Positions 11,449-25,565 of a stretch of DNA of 64,000 nt are shown here, piece by piece. Within the stretch, counting starts at the first letter, position 1; the number at the start of each line of letters is the position of its first letter. This DNA is from Polytrichum commune (lineage: Eukaryota; Streptophyta; Polytrichopsida; Polytrichales; Polytrichaceae): contig OX485805.1 in assembly GCA_950295325.1 (NCBI GenBank), forward strand, positions 33,779,501 to 33,843,500, in the 5' to 3' direction. A program made the translations under genes and the position numbers. A model generated the notes under the pieces. It was given only the letters and a program-made list of their open reading frames with translations, had not been told where the DNA came from and did no database searches.

Positions 11449-14400
11449 AAGGTAGTTAATTTCCAATGCCCAATACAGTTGTATAAAGAACTATGAAAAG
11501 GTCATGATTTTTCAATAAAAATTTCCATTTTACTTTTCAACTCTAATATTAAGTGAACCATTAATTTAATTCAAATACCAAATTCGGAAAATTTTGCTAC
11601 CCACCTCAAAAAATAAAACATCAAAGTCAAATGTGCACGGTTAGTAGCATGCCTACGATAATGATCATATGATTTTACAATATTTAGGAGTGTTTTCACC
11701 CTCCCCTCAGTAGGTGTTGTAAAAAAATCACCCATTGCTATCACAAGATTTGGAAATTCATTTCACATATCTATTTATCTATCTATCTAATGTAGAGCCA
11801 AGCTTGGTAGGCTTATAAATGCATTGCATACATTGTATAGGATAACCGTAAGTAGGTTACTAGGTTGGGAGACTCGATCGAGGCCCAAGTTTTCCAAGGC
11901 AAGAGTCGATTCACCAAATCAAACCCCATGGTTTTATTATTCCACATTTGTGATAAGAATTGGACATTAGTTGCGGCAACATGGTAGAGAGAGAGAGAGA
12001 GAGCGTCATGTAAGCCATGTGTTCCCAACGAGCGTTCTAATGACTAGATGAATGCCAATCAAGCTAGATGTAAGGCTTCATGTGACACCATCAAATGCCG
12101 ATATGACCCACATGAATTTATAAAATTTTGAAGTATAAAAAATCATGCATGTCTTGAGGTAAAGTATGTTAAAAACAAGTGCGTTGATGAGTGACTTTAA
12201 TCTTCAATAGAGCCCCCCCCCCCCGCCAAACACACACACCTTAATTGCTCTCGAACTTGGGATCTTGACTAGATTAGTTTGATTCTTTCCACCATTGCTA
12301 CAAACACCCTAGATTGAACAAGTGGTGTAGTAAAAACGTGAAACACAATGCAATCGTGCGTTGTGGGGTGCCATGACATTTCAATCTTCACAATCATTGG
12401 GCATGCCACTTAATGTATGGCGATGAAGATGATGATAACAAGAATCAAGTAATATAAATGCGTGGGTTCCGGGCCGGATATTGGATGGCACCCCAACATT
12501 TGGCTCCATCCTATAAAGGCCTTTCACAAGGAGATTCCACCATCCAAAATTCCAAGGGAATGTAAGGACTGCTTTTTTTGGAGGATGCCTACAACCGGGG
12601 TGTTGCACCACAATTTTTTAAGTTCTCGTGAATTTTTGGGGATCGCTTCAATAGTGTCGAAGGTTTGTAGTAGCCCTATTGTGGGCTCTTCCAACTCCAT
12701 ATGCATACTTGGCCGTTGGACTAGCTCAAGAGTTGTCTCATTTGATTATCAATTGCAAATCACAAAGATTATCGTTATAGGTTTTACAAGTAGAGTAAAT
12801 ACTACTTTGATAAGTTCTTTTTTTAAAGTAAGCAAACAGACCCTTCCAAGTGCAATGTGTCAGCCATGAAACTCATAATGTTATCTATATTTTGATAAGA
12901 TAATCCAATCTCATCGTAACACATGTCTTTTCGGTCCATTTTTCACTCCATGCCATGCCATATACCACTCAAACATAGATGTTCATTTAAAGAAGAATGC
13001 CCACATGATAAGGTTCACATGAGCTTACCTTGGATTGAAGGCCACAAACTCCAACAAGTACATCCAACTTATTTGGACTTAAAGACGAGGCTTCCATCTT
13101 GATCTATCCATGAAATCATTCCAAGTCATCTGAAAATTGTTGTGGATTTGGTTTTAAATAGTGTTATGATTTGAGTCTAGAGGACGGCATAAACCATACA
13201 TAACGCAATTTGATTTGCTTGGATTGAGAGATTAGAAGAGATGCAAGTTTATCCTAATGTTGTGGAAGTCCATTTTTGGAAATAAGTTAAATATTCAAAT
13301 GTTGGATGTGAAACCACCCCATATGGAACAATTTGAGGGCTTGAAGGAGAACATTTCAAAAAAATTGAGCTTTGTACTTGCGAACTAAGTAATTTTTTTT
13401 GGGAGGAATTATGAAAATTAACTCACCCTTGAACCCTTAAAGGACGCATGGTCTCAATATATGGTCATATATACAATCTATACATGTCTTAGTCCATATC
13501 ATATTTAAGTAAAATTGGACTAAGTATAAGTCTATAATTAGAACATGTTGAATTTTATCATAAGATCCTTTGATAGAATGTGTAGAGTTGATCATGATAG
13601 TATTATAGTGGTTGTTTTATTTTTATTTGTATTATTCTCTCTCTATATATATAGTTATAGATATAAGAAATAAAATTTTGTCCATCATACGTTAGTAGCA
13701 TGACATTCAAGTAATCACCAAGGATTCATATATCCACCATAAAGTGTAGGTATTTCATAAGTGTATTAACAGATCCATCGATAGAAATGAAGCAATAAAA
13801 ACTTCCAAATTTTGAAAATATGTCCAAACTTGTTTCAATATGTCATGCCTTGTCTTAGTGCCTCACTAAGTTAAAAAACCATGTTTTTATATATTTATAT
13901 GTTTGAAAGCTTACTTTATACATTTTCTTATACCAAGGAGAAAATGAAAATCCACTCGTACTTGACATTGATTAACATGCTTATTAGCATCCAAGGGCAC
14001 CCATGCTACATATTTAAACTAAATGCATCACTAACATCAAGATATACAACCAATCCAAATAATGTATTTGAAGATTAATTTTATTTTAGATAGGGTCATA
14101 TTTGGCATAAGTAGCTTAAAACGGACCCTTGTAGCTCAAATACGAGTTTCTATGCATGGAATGACTTAGTTTGAACCTCTTGGGTGCTAACATGATCATC
14201 CATGCTTCAAGGTTGAAGGTCCAAGATGTCCACTATAGACCTCAAGGTGTCATATGGAGGGGAATCCTATTAAATTTATGTTTGATATTCTAAGTTAAAA
14301 TTGTCAAAGTAACCCTACCCAAAATTGACCCATTATCATATGCATTGTTTCAATCATAACATACATGAATATTAGACGAATCGTAATGACATTTGAGCTC

Positions 14401-16340
14401 ATATAAATGACTTAAGACTCTAATACATACCATGTTTATCTAATCACCAATATCATACATGTCTTTATCTTCACATCCTCTTTCTAGAAGCTAACTGTGG
14501 ATTAATATCATAGGTTGTATTAAAATTCAACACTTGTTGAGGATTTGTACACATCGTCATATATCTTGTATTAAACATATATACAGTTCATCAATGATTA
14601 AACTTCATGGAATATCTCATCGCAAGATGGGCTTCACTAAGGGCATGTCTACATTACTGACCAATGACCATGATCACCGCTTTCTAGAATCTCTCATTGG
14701 TTGAGAAAGGAGTGGTGGTCCCACTTGGTTTTACACAAGGCCACCCCAAAAAAAATCAAGCATAGGTGAGCATGGAACGTGGTGTTTACATCTCGTGACC
14801 ATGACTTTTGAAAAGTTATGTGGACTTCTCCCAGTCGTGGTCTTTAGACTGCCAACCATGACCACAAGAAACCCTAATTCAAATTTTCTTGCAACCCTTG
14901 GTCCCGCGTGTAAATTGGCCCTAATTGGCATCAAGCCGATAGCTTGGATATTTTGAAACTCATCTCCACATTGCAAGTGGTGTGGATTCTTCCATTTTAA
15001 ATTGAGCCACATGCTAAGATACTCACTGACTAATTTTATTAATTCCATTGATTTTATGGTCCACCTGTTTATTATCACGGGGGTACCTTTATGAACTCAT
15101 TCTTTTCAAGATGTGGTCACCAAGGGGCACAAAGAACTGTAACATGCGAAGGTCACCGGAGAGTTAAGTTGGCCTAATCAAGGCAACATAGATGCTTACT
15201 TCTTAAACGATTGCTTCTAGACATTATTTAGCCAAGTTTGTACGTTGGGTGGGGTTGGGAATAAGCCAAATTCTATTCAAAATTATACTATGTTTATTCT
15301 CATAACAAAACATTACATTGGCAAATTCAAGCTAAAAAAAGTTTCAAATGACCCTAAACTATCAGGCGATAGTGGAGGCGTAGCCATTTCCGATAGTGGT
15401 TGATAGTGGTGATAGTGGTTGGTTGTTCAATTCCCGCTCTGAAATCTTCTCTCTACTTGACGGAAAATAACTAGGTAGGTAGGTAGGAAGCCAAGAGCCC
15501 ACCCACCGCAAGGCATGTAGTAAACCCCACCCTGCACTAAGAGGGTTCTTGAGCAAGGTAGGGCTAGCAAGCTCAATTTCACGTCATATTGCTTGACATT
15601 GGTTGTTTATTTATTTATTTGAGCTAAAAAACTCGGGTGAATTAATATATTGGTATTATTAGAATGGAATGGCTAATAGCAGCTAAATAATGTTATGAAC
15701 ACGACTACGAGATAAAGGGTATGTTTACATAAAAAATCATTAGGCCATGACTCTTGAAATTCCTTGAATGTCATTGATGAGAGTGTCACATGCCCCCACT
15801 TTGGATTACATCACGGGAGTTTTGGATTACAACATATGAGCCCAAAATGGTTGCTCATATTTGTTTTATGTTTAGAATTTATTTAGAATTGCATTTGGAG
15901 TGTTATTGAAACAATCAAAAGTATAAAAAGAGTGAGGCTTGGTGTGGTTTATGTTTTAGGCCTTAAGCCTATTTTGTGTGGTTAATTAGAAGCTTAGTGA
16001 CATTAGGGAGTGTTTTGGTTAAGTGAGTAGTGTTTGATGAAGCAAGGGGAAGGGCCTTGGATTTAAATGTTTGAATTAGAACATGTTCTTGTTGGTTTAG
16101 AGGGTGAGGATTTAGTGGATAGGATAAGGTCCTACTAAGAAGGAGAAGGTTAAGGGGTTGTGGTCTTGGGTGTCCTCTCCTCTCACTCTCTCCCTCTCTT
16201 CTTCTTCTTCTCTCTCTCTCTCTCTCTCCTCTAAGAAAAAGTGAGCTCTTAGAGCTAGAAAGGAATGTGGGAATTAGTTGGGGCTTAGTGGAATTAATGG
16301 CTTGGTTAGGATAATTAAGTAGGGGGCTTGGTAGGATTAG
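11449..16340. other. Long gene-poor interval
   Basis: AT-rich DNA with microsatellites: GA near 11,988-12,004, a C run near 12,212-12,224, and CT/CTT near 16,175-16,230. A further GTGCACGGTTAGTAG word at about 11,634 echoes the end of the preceding transposon. Short frames such as 12,462-12,869 (+) and 14,731-15,078 (-) have no recognisable domains. No gene supported. Confidence 0.45.
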
Positions 16341-16349
16341 GTAGATAGT

Positions 16350-16757
16350 TAGGGTAAACTTGCTGGTTAGCTCGGCTGAGGCGAATTCAGGTTAAACTTG
16401 CTGGTTAGCTCGCAGAAGGCTGAGGCGAATTCAGGAGGAGGCCGAGGTGCATTCTAGGTAAACTTGTTGGTTAGCGCGGCAGAAGGATGAGGCGAGTTCT
16501 GGTTAAACTTGTTGGTTAGCTCGGCAGAAGGCCGAGGTGCATTATGGGTTAACTTGCTGGTTAGCGCGGCAGAAGGATGAGGCGAATTCTGGTTAAACTT
16601 GTTGGTTAGCTCGGCATAAGGTTGAGGCGAATTCAGGTTAAACTTGCTGGTTAGCTCGGCATAAGGTTGAGGCGAATTCAGGAGAAGGCCGAGGTGAATT
16701 CTGGGTACACTTGTTGGTTAGCTCGGAAGCAAGGCTGAGGCGAATTCATGGGTTAAG
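16350..16757. repeat. Minisatellite, about eight units of roughly 40-55 bp
   Basis: Units are built from GGTTAAACTTGCTGGTTAGC, then TCGGCAGAAGG, then a TGAGGCGAATTC or CGAGGTGCATT block. Units vary in length because the last block is present once or twice and the AGAAGG piece is sometimes absent. The array is GC-richer than its flanks. No coding frame runs through all units. Confidence 0.85.
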
Positions 16758-18011
16758 CTGCAGCTACTAGTATTTAAGGTGGTTGGTGACGGTTGACTAG
16801 TGAGGCAATTGACGGGTGATGACGAGTGTATTCCCGAACCCATATATCATAGTACTTCAAATAATAAGGAGGAATGGAGTCATAAGAAAGAAGGGTTTCA
16901 TTAGTACTCAATCTACATTATATCATGGCTAATTACCTAGTCTTAGGAGGATGGATTAGTGTAGATCATTAGCTATTAGTGTAATTGGGTGCGCACTTGT
17001 GTGGGTTGTTGGTAGGGTAGTTGAAAGGACAATAAAAGAGAAAAAGCGTTTATCAACGCTTGTACTCATGATATGGAATAAATTGGTGTGACCAAAGTGA
17101 TGTGTGATGTAATGGGGATGAATGACGGAGGAAGGATTAAACTAAGATGAGTATGAATGCGATTCCCATGCCCTCACCCGGACTAGGACGCTTAAGGGTG
17201 GGTGGTTTGGCCTCACACAACACATAACATTTTCACTGGATGAAAAATCTACATGGAATCGCACATGGCGAGTATGGATAAAGTTCGTTGGGATTGTAAG
17301 GGAATTTTCCGGGACTACTCTTGAAGGTAGGTCGATCAACATATGCGGCGGGAATTTGGGTTTAAACTAAGGGCTTATGACCTTCACAAGACTTTGGGCT
17401 ATAGTCCATGGACTTCTCTATGCTTTCATCCAAAAAGTGGGGTACCATGGTCATTCAAGAGCCATGGCCTGCAGTGTAAGAGCCCTAAGTAAGAGAAGGT
17501 TAGCAAATTCAAATTGAGGTCGTAGTCATGTTCTTTATAATCTTTGAAGCTCATGTGAATGTCTTATTCATTATCAAGTAAGGATTATCGTGCTCATCAA
17601 ATGGTTATATAAGTCCCTTCATTATGTTGACTATTAGGCCTATAATGGCTATCATTTTTGAGCACACAATTCAATCTCTTTTATATATGTGTGTGTGCGG
17701 GTGTGTGTTCTTATTGCCACATGTCGCGACATACACTAGATGGGCATATGGACAATACTCCCCCCCCCCGTTTGGTGTTCCCATGTACTTGGCTATGTGG
17801 TGATTGGGGGGAGGGGGGGGGTGTTTTGTTGGGCTTTGCCACTCTCCCAAGCCCCACCCCCACAAACATATAAGTGTGAGATACATAACACAAATATCAT
17901 TATCTTTGCTAGACAATGCCCTTGTCCCTCCATACACCTTGCCATGCTTGGTTTTTGGTCTTTTTTATGGTATTGTTTTCCTCGAGTGCATGATATTTCA
18001 AAGTTGACATA
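16758..18011. other. Intergenic, no gene seen
   Basis: Contains a C-run and G-run pair near 17,760-17,820 that creates several low-complexity short frames on both strands. None resembles a real protein. Confidence 0.45.
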
Positions 18012-18097
18012 TCTTGCACTATATATTGGCGTCTTGTCCTTCCCTAACTAGGTTTCTTGCACTATATATTGGCGTCTTGTCCTTCCCTAACTAGGTT
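18012..18097. repeat. Perfect 43-bp tandem duplication
   Basis: The segment beginning TCTTGCACTATATATTGGCG and ending CCTAACTAGGTT is present twice in a row (starts 18,012 and 18,055, offset 43 bp) with essentially no divergence. This points to a recent slippage or template-switch event. Confidence 0.85.
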
Positions 18098-21000
18098 TCG
18101 TGCACTACTTATGTTCTTTGATAGTATTGGGAAGGCATTGAGCACTATGCATGTTACATGATGTGGGAATTTCGCGCCTTCTCAATCACATTTGTACATT
18201 GTTTATTATGGACATAATTTCTTCTTCTTCTTCTTAATTTCATTTGTGGAAAGACATGTTCAGATGTGCTTGTAATGATTCTATTTGTTTTTTGGAATAT
18301 CATATATGCCTATGATTTTTGGGTGGCTTTATGGACATTTTGCCAAGATGCCGTGAAGGACGGTCTACATTGGGAATGCACAATTGGTGTTACATTCGGG
18401 GTCTAGGTGAAATCGTACAATATTGTCATTTCGATTAGTGTTGGGGGGGGACCATCTCAAATGTTGCTTGCAATTGGGGGATGTCCGAGATTTCATTCAA
18501 AGTATACAATACATATTCTACATCATTATTATGATTGTTGCATACCTTATTTTTGTAAGTGTTTCACTATGCACTAATGATTATAAATTGCTTGGGTGTT
18601 GGAAGTAAACCACGGTGTCCCATATGAATTCCCAGACAATGTTGCCATCACGATCCTCCCATTTTTACAATATTCTATCACTTCATTGGTGTCAGTGGTC
18701 AATTGGCCATTGGATTGTGCAAACAACCATAAGGAAAGTGTTAATGTGCAATGATTCTTTTATAACCCCCTTAGTTTTGTTGTTGGCGATTTCACATGTT
18801 TGACATATTGACATTTACATTCGTTTCATGCACACATGCTTGTACTAATCATGTTTAACATGATATCAAATTTTTGTTTTAAAAATGTGCAGATCACACC
18901 TCCTTTTGTTTGGGATTCAGTTTATTGCGCCAAACACATCAATTTTAGAACAAATTGAAAGATAGTCATGCTTTTGGATAGATGTTCTCACAACATTGAT
19001 GCGGTGTTGGATGTTGTGTCCAGTCTTTCCCGTTTCCATATGATGCAAGATGTACTTATTGTACAACTCACGATTTCTACCCAACATGTGGCTATGTTTT
19101 GTTTGCTTGTAATCAAATGTACTAGTATTTATTTATATCTTATGCATGCACAACATCCTCCTCTTCTTGTGTGAGCAACGTTGTCTTCAAAAACATGTGG
19201 AGGCTTTGCTTTTGAGAGCTTGTCCCTATGGCTAGTCCGATTGTATCATTAGTGATTGCATACATTAACACCACAAGTTGCTTCTAGGCCTAAGCATGTC
19301 ACACATCACTTCATGTTTGTAGTGATTTGCATCAATGTGAGACTTTTATGAGGTTTTCAAGTGTCCTTTGAATGTTGCGCATGTGACCCGTTCATGGAGT
19401 GTGCATGTTCCGGATGATGTGCCCAACATTGTCACACTGCGACACATTGTATGCATGTGGGAGGCGTACAAGTAATTCAATGAGCTTCAAAAATTATATG
19501 AATATGTGGAGTCTTCCTTGCAAGTTTTGTTTTTCTTCTTCTAGCACAAGCATTTTCCCACGCCCTTAAGTGTGTGTTCATTTTCCACAAACCAAAAAAA
19601 AAAACCAACTTGTGTAATATGTAAGTTGTGCATGAATTGTTAATTATTTTTCCATTAGGTTTGCATGATTTATGTTGCAGCAAAATATTTCATGTAGTGT
19701 GCATCTCAGTGCTTTGGCCATTTCACACCATATATCCATATCCAAGTGGCACATGCTTTGTCCACATCTTGGACATTGTCACCCTAGGAGGATTGAAGAT
19801 CGAAGTGGTGGAGTGTAAGCATAGAGAAGAAAGGAATCTTCACACAATGTAAGGAGTAGGACACGACAACCCCACTTCATGAATATGAGGGTTGATTGTT
19901 TTTTCTTACATGTTCACTTACTTTACACATAAAATGGTAGATGTGTTCATGGTATTCTCAATTTCACATTAATGAGTCTCACTTGGCTATCATACATTTT
20001 CACAAACATTTGAGTGGGATAGGATGGACCTCCACCAAGAATTTTTGTCTCAATACATGTAATTATGCATAGCATACAAGGGCATGCTACCGATATGGTT
20101 TTAAAAGTTCAAACTAATTGTTTGTACTTCAATGTTAGCTGAACCACACACAATGGACCAAACTTATAAAATTTTATGATGCAAAGGAAAAAAAAAAAAA
20201 AAACATACCCACAAGCAAAATTTGAATATGGCCTTGAAGAAGATCTTTTTTTGATGAGGGTTTTTGAAGATTGGAGTGGGAGGAGGTAGAGTTGTTTTCC
20301 ATCAAATTTTGTGTTATTATCACCTTGCTTGCACTTTACCAAACATTCAAGAACTGGGCACACAAACACATACAAGGGAGAATGAGCATGAAGCCGGTCC
20401 GCTACGCCCCAACGATACTATGTGCAACCTATTGTGCATCATTGTGTTTGACTCCCTGAGATGTTAATAATGACTAATTTGTTCTCGGTGTTAGTTGTTA
20501 CATATGACTACCAAGAATGAGAGGTTGTTAAAAAGGTCAAGAGGCATCATATCAGCAACAATTGAAGCCAAAAGTGTCGTTAGCTCATTTCAACACATGA
20601 AGAGGATGCCACTTTCGGCAAATGCACTTGACGTCGACGATAACTCTTCAACGTTGTTGGCAGTATCCACAAGGTGGGGGATGGCAGCAACATCGAGGGC
20701 ATGGAGCGCCGGCGAGGAGTTGGACGAGGGCCACGATCTTTGAGTTTCACTAGACCGGTGGTTGATTGGTGTTTAATATTTTATTGTTCAGGGTTTGATG
20801 GTTTAGGGTTTAGGATTGGGGTTTGTGTGTATATTGTACAATTTTATTAAAATGTATGTACACTATATATATATAGCATCCAATTTTGTATATTCTTCAA
20901 GAGAAATTGCAATGGAAGTGGTTATGACTATATGTGTGAAATCAACAACGAGGTCATTATAGAAATCAATATGAATATATTATTAGAAACATATGTGCAA

Positions 21001-24000
21001 ACTTATACTATAAATAATTGTATATGTACTAAAACATATCGTGCTTAAAAGCATTCCAACATGTATCACCAAAATATTTGGTAAAGAAACCCGGTAGACA
21101 CGTAACATAAATCAATAGGACTCCATATGTATATATTCCATGTGAAATGAATGCGGAGATGTGGTGCCCCTCTCGATAAAGGGTAGGAAGAGAATTTGAC
21201 ACATGGATCCACATTTGCTTTGAATGGATGGGAGTGACCATGCTAAACATGTGTGAGCAACCTATATGGGAAAAACAACCATGCCCTAAAAAAATGACGT
21301 TGCAAGAGGTCATATATGGACATCCACCATATGATGGACGAAGCGCGGTACTCTAAAACGGCATCGGGTATGACATGGCTGAAACTAAAATACCAATTAT
21401 CACTATCACATAGTACATCCACAAATGACCTAGATGTGCACACCCAATGGTGTTTCTCATCGCCCGAATGGTCAAATATCAACTTGGTTGTAAATGCCAA
21501 CCATGTAGAAGCTTGCACATGTGGTTGGGTAAACGATGCTGGGAGTAGACAACCTAGTTGCAAAACATGGCTCACGGCCATACAACGTTGAACCACATCC
21601 GAATCACCTTTGGTGTCCAGTGCCCTCCATATTGATTTATCACCACGCAAATGCATCATGTATTGACAAAAACATGCTTGGTGGATATGGACACAATCAA
21701 ATCAAAGACTATAAGAGCCAATTGAAGAACACGTCCACAACATCTGCAAACACAACATGAAAACGCAAAGCTACTATGAAAATATCAATTTTAAGGATAA
21801 CACAAATGAAAAAAATGGTATAACAAAAATTCAACTCACCATGCACAAGAAAGAAAGAAAGCATAGTACAATGTGTAGTCTAGAACTGTTCTTGCCCCAA
21901 GCATTTGCAACCACCTTCTCCACCATCGTGGATTGCCATATGTATATAACTTAGTAACTAACGCAATGCACGTCATTTCATTCAAGGAAAGTTTTGCATA
22001 GGACAACATGACAACCATCACGGGTGTCGACCAGTCACTGGATAATCTTCATAACCCTCACCCATAGAGCTAGACACACGCTAAGCACAAACTATCTTGG
22101 ACTCATTAGGATTGTACGCCCCCTCCCCCCTCCCCCATGGAGGACATGTGAGCAGACCCAACAAAAAACCAAAAACCCCCATATCATATGGTATGTTCGC
22201 TCCAATGGTCAGAGAGGGAAGACACCTATAGGGAGGGAAGCTAGCATGTAAGCGGTGTGCAATAACACTTGAGCAGTGTGCAATAACATGAGCTATAAGT
22301 TCCCATTTTTATAATATATTCCATGAAATTCAAATAGTTAATCTATAAGTGGAATGCAAGAGGACATTTGACATTCGAGAAATAAATCCTATTATCATGG
22401 AATTCATGCTCAACATTTTGTGAAGGGCTCTATTATCATGTAATCAACTTGACATTTGTAAATCTAGGAATACGCCTTGATATAATATTGTAGCTTAAAT
22501 GTTAGTGAGTGGGCCTCAAAAATATATGCACTTGCCTACATATACTTAAAAGTTCATAAAAATTATATATCAACAATGTATTAACATCACAACCTCATTA
22601 TATATATATATTATTATTATTACTCAACAATTGTTGCAACCCTATATGATGCGCATAACCTTGTTGTAGGTTAAAGTTACGGTCACATACATGATAATCT
22701 GACCATACAACATGCACTATTGAAGCTAAGGAAATGATAGCATGGAGAACTACCAACAAATGATCGTTTATTTCGGAACAACATCAAACATTAGTCAAAA
22801 ACTAAGTTTTGTAATAAGTAGAGCGTGCCTATTTTGGTATCTGAAATCATTGAAAGGTTATTTACATTTGATTACAGTTAATTAGCTTGAATGTGTATAA
22901 ATACTGGTAGAAATTCACTTGTGAAAGGAGCAGACAATAGTAAAATATTATAAGACACTTTGTCTATAATTAGCACGTTATTTTAAGCTCAATTTTATAA
23001 TGACAAAGGCCCTTTCCAATGGTAAGTCAAACAAATTATCACCTCAGCGCTAATGAGGAATTTCCCCCCAGGGGTGGACTCTTCATTGGAAACCTAAATG
23101 ACGTGCATGGTTCACTATGAAATTAAACCCCCTTTATACAAGGAGTTTATGAGAAAAACATATGTATACATACTAATAACATGCTAAAAATGAACTCATG
23201 CATTTATATTAAGCTTTTCAATTTGATGTGTTGAATACCTCCACTGCGTATACAAACTATACATCATGAAATAAAGAATCCTTCGTTACATATAGAATCC
23301 ACTTTCATTTTCCATCCATAGAAAGTCATCATATGTTTTAAATCCATAACATGTAACTCAACAATTCTAAAAGTAGAATAAGTTAGCCACAATCTACAGA
23401 GAAAAACTAAGGGAAGCCCATGAGAGCTCCAAGAGCCTTTAGTTTGTAAAAACCTATAACCTAAATGCAAAGCCTAACAAGAAAACACATGGTAGTCATT
23501 AAGGACTATGACCATATGAAAACAATGGATAAAAATATGAAGTGAATGAACTAACGCATCTATTGTAAGAGAATTCTCTAAAGTTTAGGGACCCCTTTTG
23601 TACATCTACCTTTACTTCATAAATTTGTATAGCCTTTAAGATATACATACTAGAGGAAAACAATACCTCCGTCTTATGTAAACTATGTACGCTAATGCCT
23701 CAAATAACACCCCTTCTTACACTCACGTTAGTTCATACGTGGTATGAAGAGTCTAACCCCCTAGGAGAATTTCATATCTTTAACTTCTCATTAAGTACAT
23801 AGTGAGAATTTCATTTTGGGAATGAAATCCAAATCAATTGCTTATTTACTAAGTAGAAGTGAACATATATATTCAATGGATTGTGGGCCTTGAAGTTGAG
23901 GTGTACTCATTTTGGGTTTTTGCGTGATCTAAGTGGCCTTCAAGAATGCAAGGACAATTATTATTATTATTATTATTATTAAATCAAGTAGGGTAGGCAA

Positions 24001-24065
24001 TATTTTCTGGTTGGGTTTAGAAAATAAAGTTTTTATGTGGCTTCCTAAGGGTTGTGGGTCATGGG
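18098..24065. other. Long gene-poor interval
   Basis: About 6 kb of AT-rich DNA. Features seen are a CTT run near 18,220, a poly-A run near 20,188-20,202, TA and TTA runs near 22,598-22,622 and a TTA microsatellite near 23,958-23,980. Many short frames exist (for example 21,243-21,659 minus and 21,316-21,591 plus) but none shows a domain or an exon-like context. No gene supported. Confidence 0.4.
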
Positions 24066-24081
24066 CCCTGGCACTTATCCT

Positions 24082-24284
24082 TTTTCTTTTCTTTTTTCTT
24101 TTTTTCTTTTTATGAGACAGAAGGCCGACATGCCAACGCCAAAGCACAGGAGGTAGTTGACCACCTGGCAAGTTTTCCGTCAAGTAGAGAGGAGATTTCA
24201 TAGCCGGGATTCGAACTACCAACCTCTTTCTTGAGATTTGGGTATCTCTCCACCATCATCCGGTAGTTCAAGGTCATCTCGGAC
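24082..24284 (-). mobile_element. tRNA-derived SINE with 16-bp target-site duplication
   Basis: Read on the minus strand, the element starts at 24,284 with a tRNA-like head. A box-A-like TGGTGGAGAGAT and a clear pol III B box (AGTTCGAATCC) are visible. The body follows, then a long A-rich tail (plus-strand TTTTTCTTTTCTTTTTTCTT...) at 24,082-24,115. It is flanked by CCCTGGCACTTATCCT at 24,066-24,081 and 24,285-24,300, identical over 16 bp, which is the hallmark of LINE-mediated retroposition. The layout resembles Au-type plant SINEs, but that family name is from memory and not tested. Confidence 0.87.
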
Positions 24285-24300
24285 CCCTGGCACTTATCCT

Positions 24301-24735
24301 CTCATGGGACCCCTTCTTTGAAAAGCTTGTTGGGGGTGCTTTAGCGTCCGCCTCAAGTAGTTGGGTGGTGCTTCTTACTGGCTCAATGTCACCATTTGAA
24401 AACCCTTTGCCGCCTTTTGCCATCACTTGGGGGAGGGTTTCGTGGGGGCTCCATGGAGCAAAGCCCGTCTCATTTTCACGTTCCGGGACCCAAGACTCCT
24501 TTGTGCACCAAATGCGAGCCATATCCATGAGGAAAAGTACGTGAAAGTGTTGTAAATCCAGATTAAATATGAACCTTAAAGTGGGTTTGAAGGAAGTAGG
24601 GATCAATGTTGTGAATGTTCAAATTTTGGTTTCTTGTGCCCAACCCCCCCTTGCTCAAAAGAAAACCTTTGTGGTTTTCTGGAAATTTTGCATTGACGGA
24701 TCGAAGGTTAGTTGTGAGGATTTTCCAATGTTGAG
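24301..24735. other. Intergenic, no gene seen
   Basis: Continuation of the DNA that received the SINE. Short minus-strand frames lack recognisable domains. Confidence 0.35.
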
Positions 24736-25565
24736 ACTTTGAAGCGATCCACACACGTGAGGGGAGAGACAATGAGTGGCAATTGGAATGGACAAAGAGA
24801 GCCAAAGACCCACAATGTTAGATTGACCTCAGTATTCTCCTGGCAGCCAAGAACTCAGGACCACACATATTTTGGGGTTTTGCTAATAGCGAGGATTGGA
24901 GTGCGAAAGGCGAGAGCTAAACTTCAAACACACAAAAGTTCGAGTTCCTCCTACAAATTGAAACCTCTGAGCAGAAAAGAAACGAAGCTCCAAATAGTCG
25001 AACTTTGAAGCAAACTTCATCATTACATCTCGAAACACTTGAACAGAGGCAATGAATGACGACAAGGGGTTCGATTCGATTCAATTCAATAGATGAATGA
25101 GCAGCAACGACGACATTGAAATGATATAGGCCAGGGAATTCAAGCACACCTAAAATCAGTTGCGGACTAAAGCCTCAACCCTAGAATGTGGCCAATCTCG
25201 AAACTCCATAGCCACCAGTACGTAGCTTGTGTTGAGTAAACCCCAACCCAGAAAAACGCGATGATCGATCAACAATAAATTTGGAAATTAGCACCGCAAA
25301 CTTGTGGAAAACAATGCTGGATTTCATCTCGCAACAGGAACCCAATCTTGGTCCGACAGCAACCTCCCAGGGTTTGATGCAACGCCCTGAAACCTTCCCA
25401 GCAACCTTCCTCACTACAGCCCCAAAGCAGGTGACGTGGCTTCACATCCACACTCCCTCGTACCCAGAAATCGCAAGGGCCCACGTGGCGCCCAACCCTT
25501 GCACCGAGGTCCTCCAACGGTGGCCCCAACTGCAGTCCAGGAAACCATGTAAACACAATTTACTC
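24736..25565. other. Gene-like, GC-richer island without an identified gene
   Basis: About 830 bp with higher GC and less homopolymer than its flanks, containing G-box-like words (CACGTGGC near 25,480, GACGTGG near 25,432). Frames such as 25,281-25,643 (+) and 25,269-25,556 (-) are open but resemble no protein I know. It could be a promoter/leader whose gene has been lost, a non-coding RNA locus, or a retrotransposon LTR. Confidence 0.35.

Noticed and set aside
17671-18051. Overlapping frames around the G and C runs
   Set aside because: Low-complexity artefacts of homopolymer runs present on both strands. No conserved motif.
21243-21659. 138-codon minus-strand frame as a gene
   Set aside because: No recognisable domain and a competing plus-strand frame of similar length. 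Nothing around it looks like exons.
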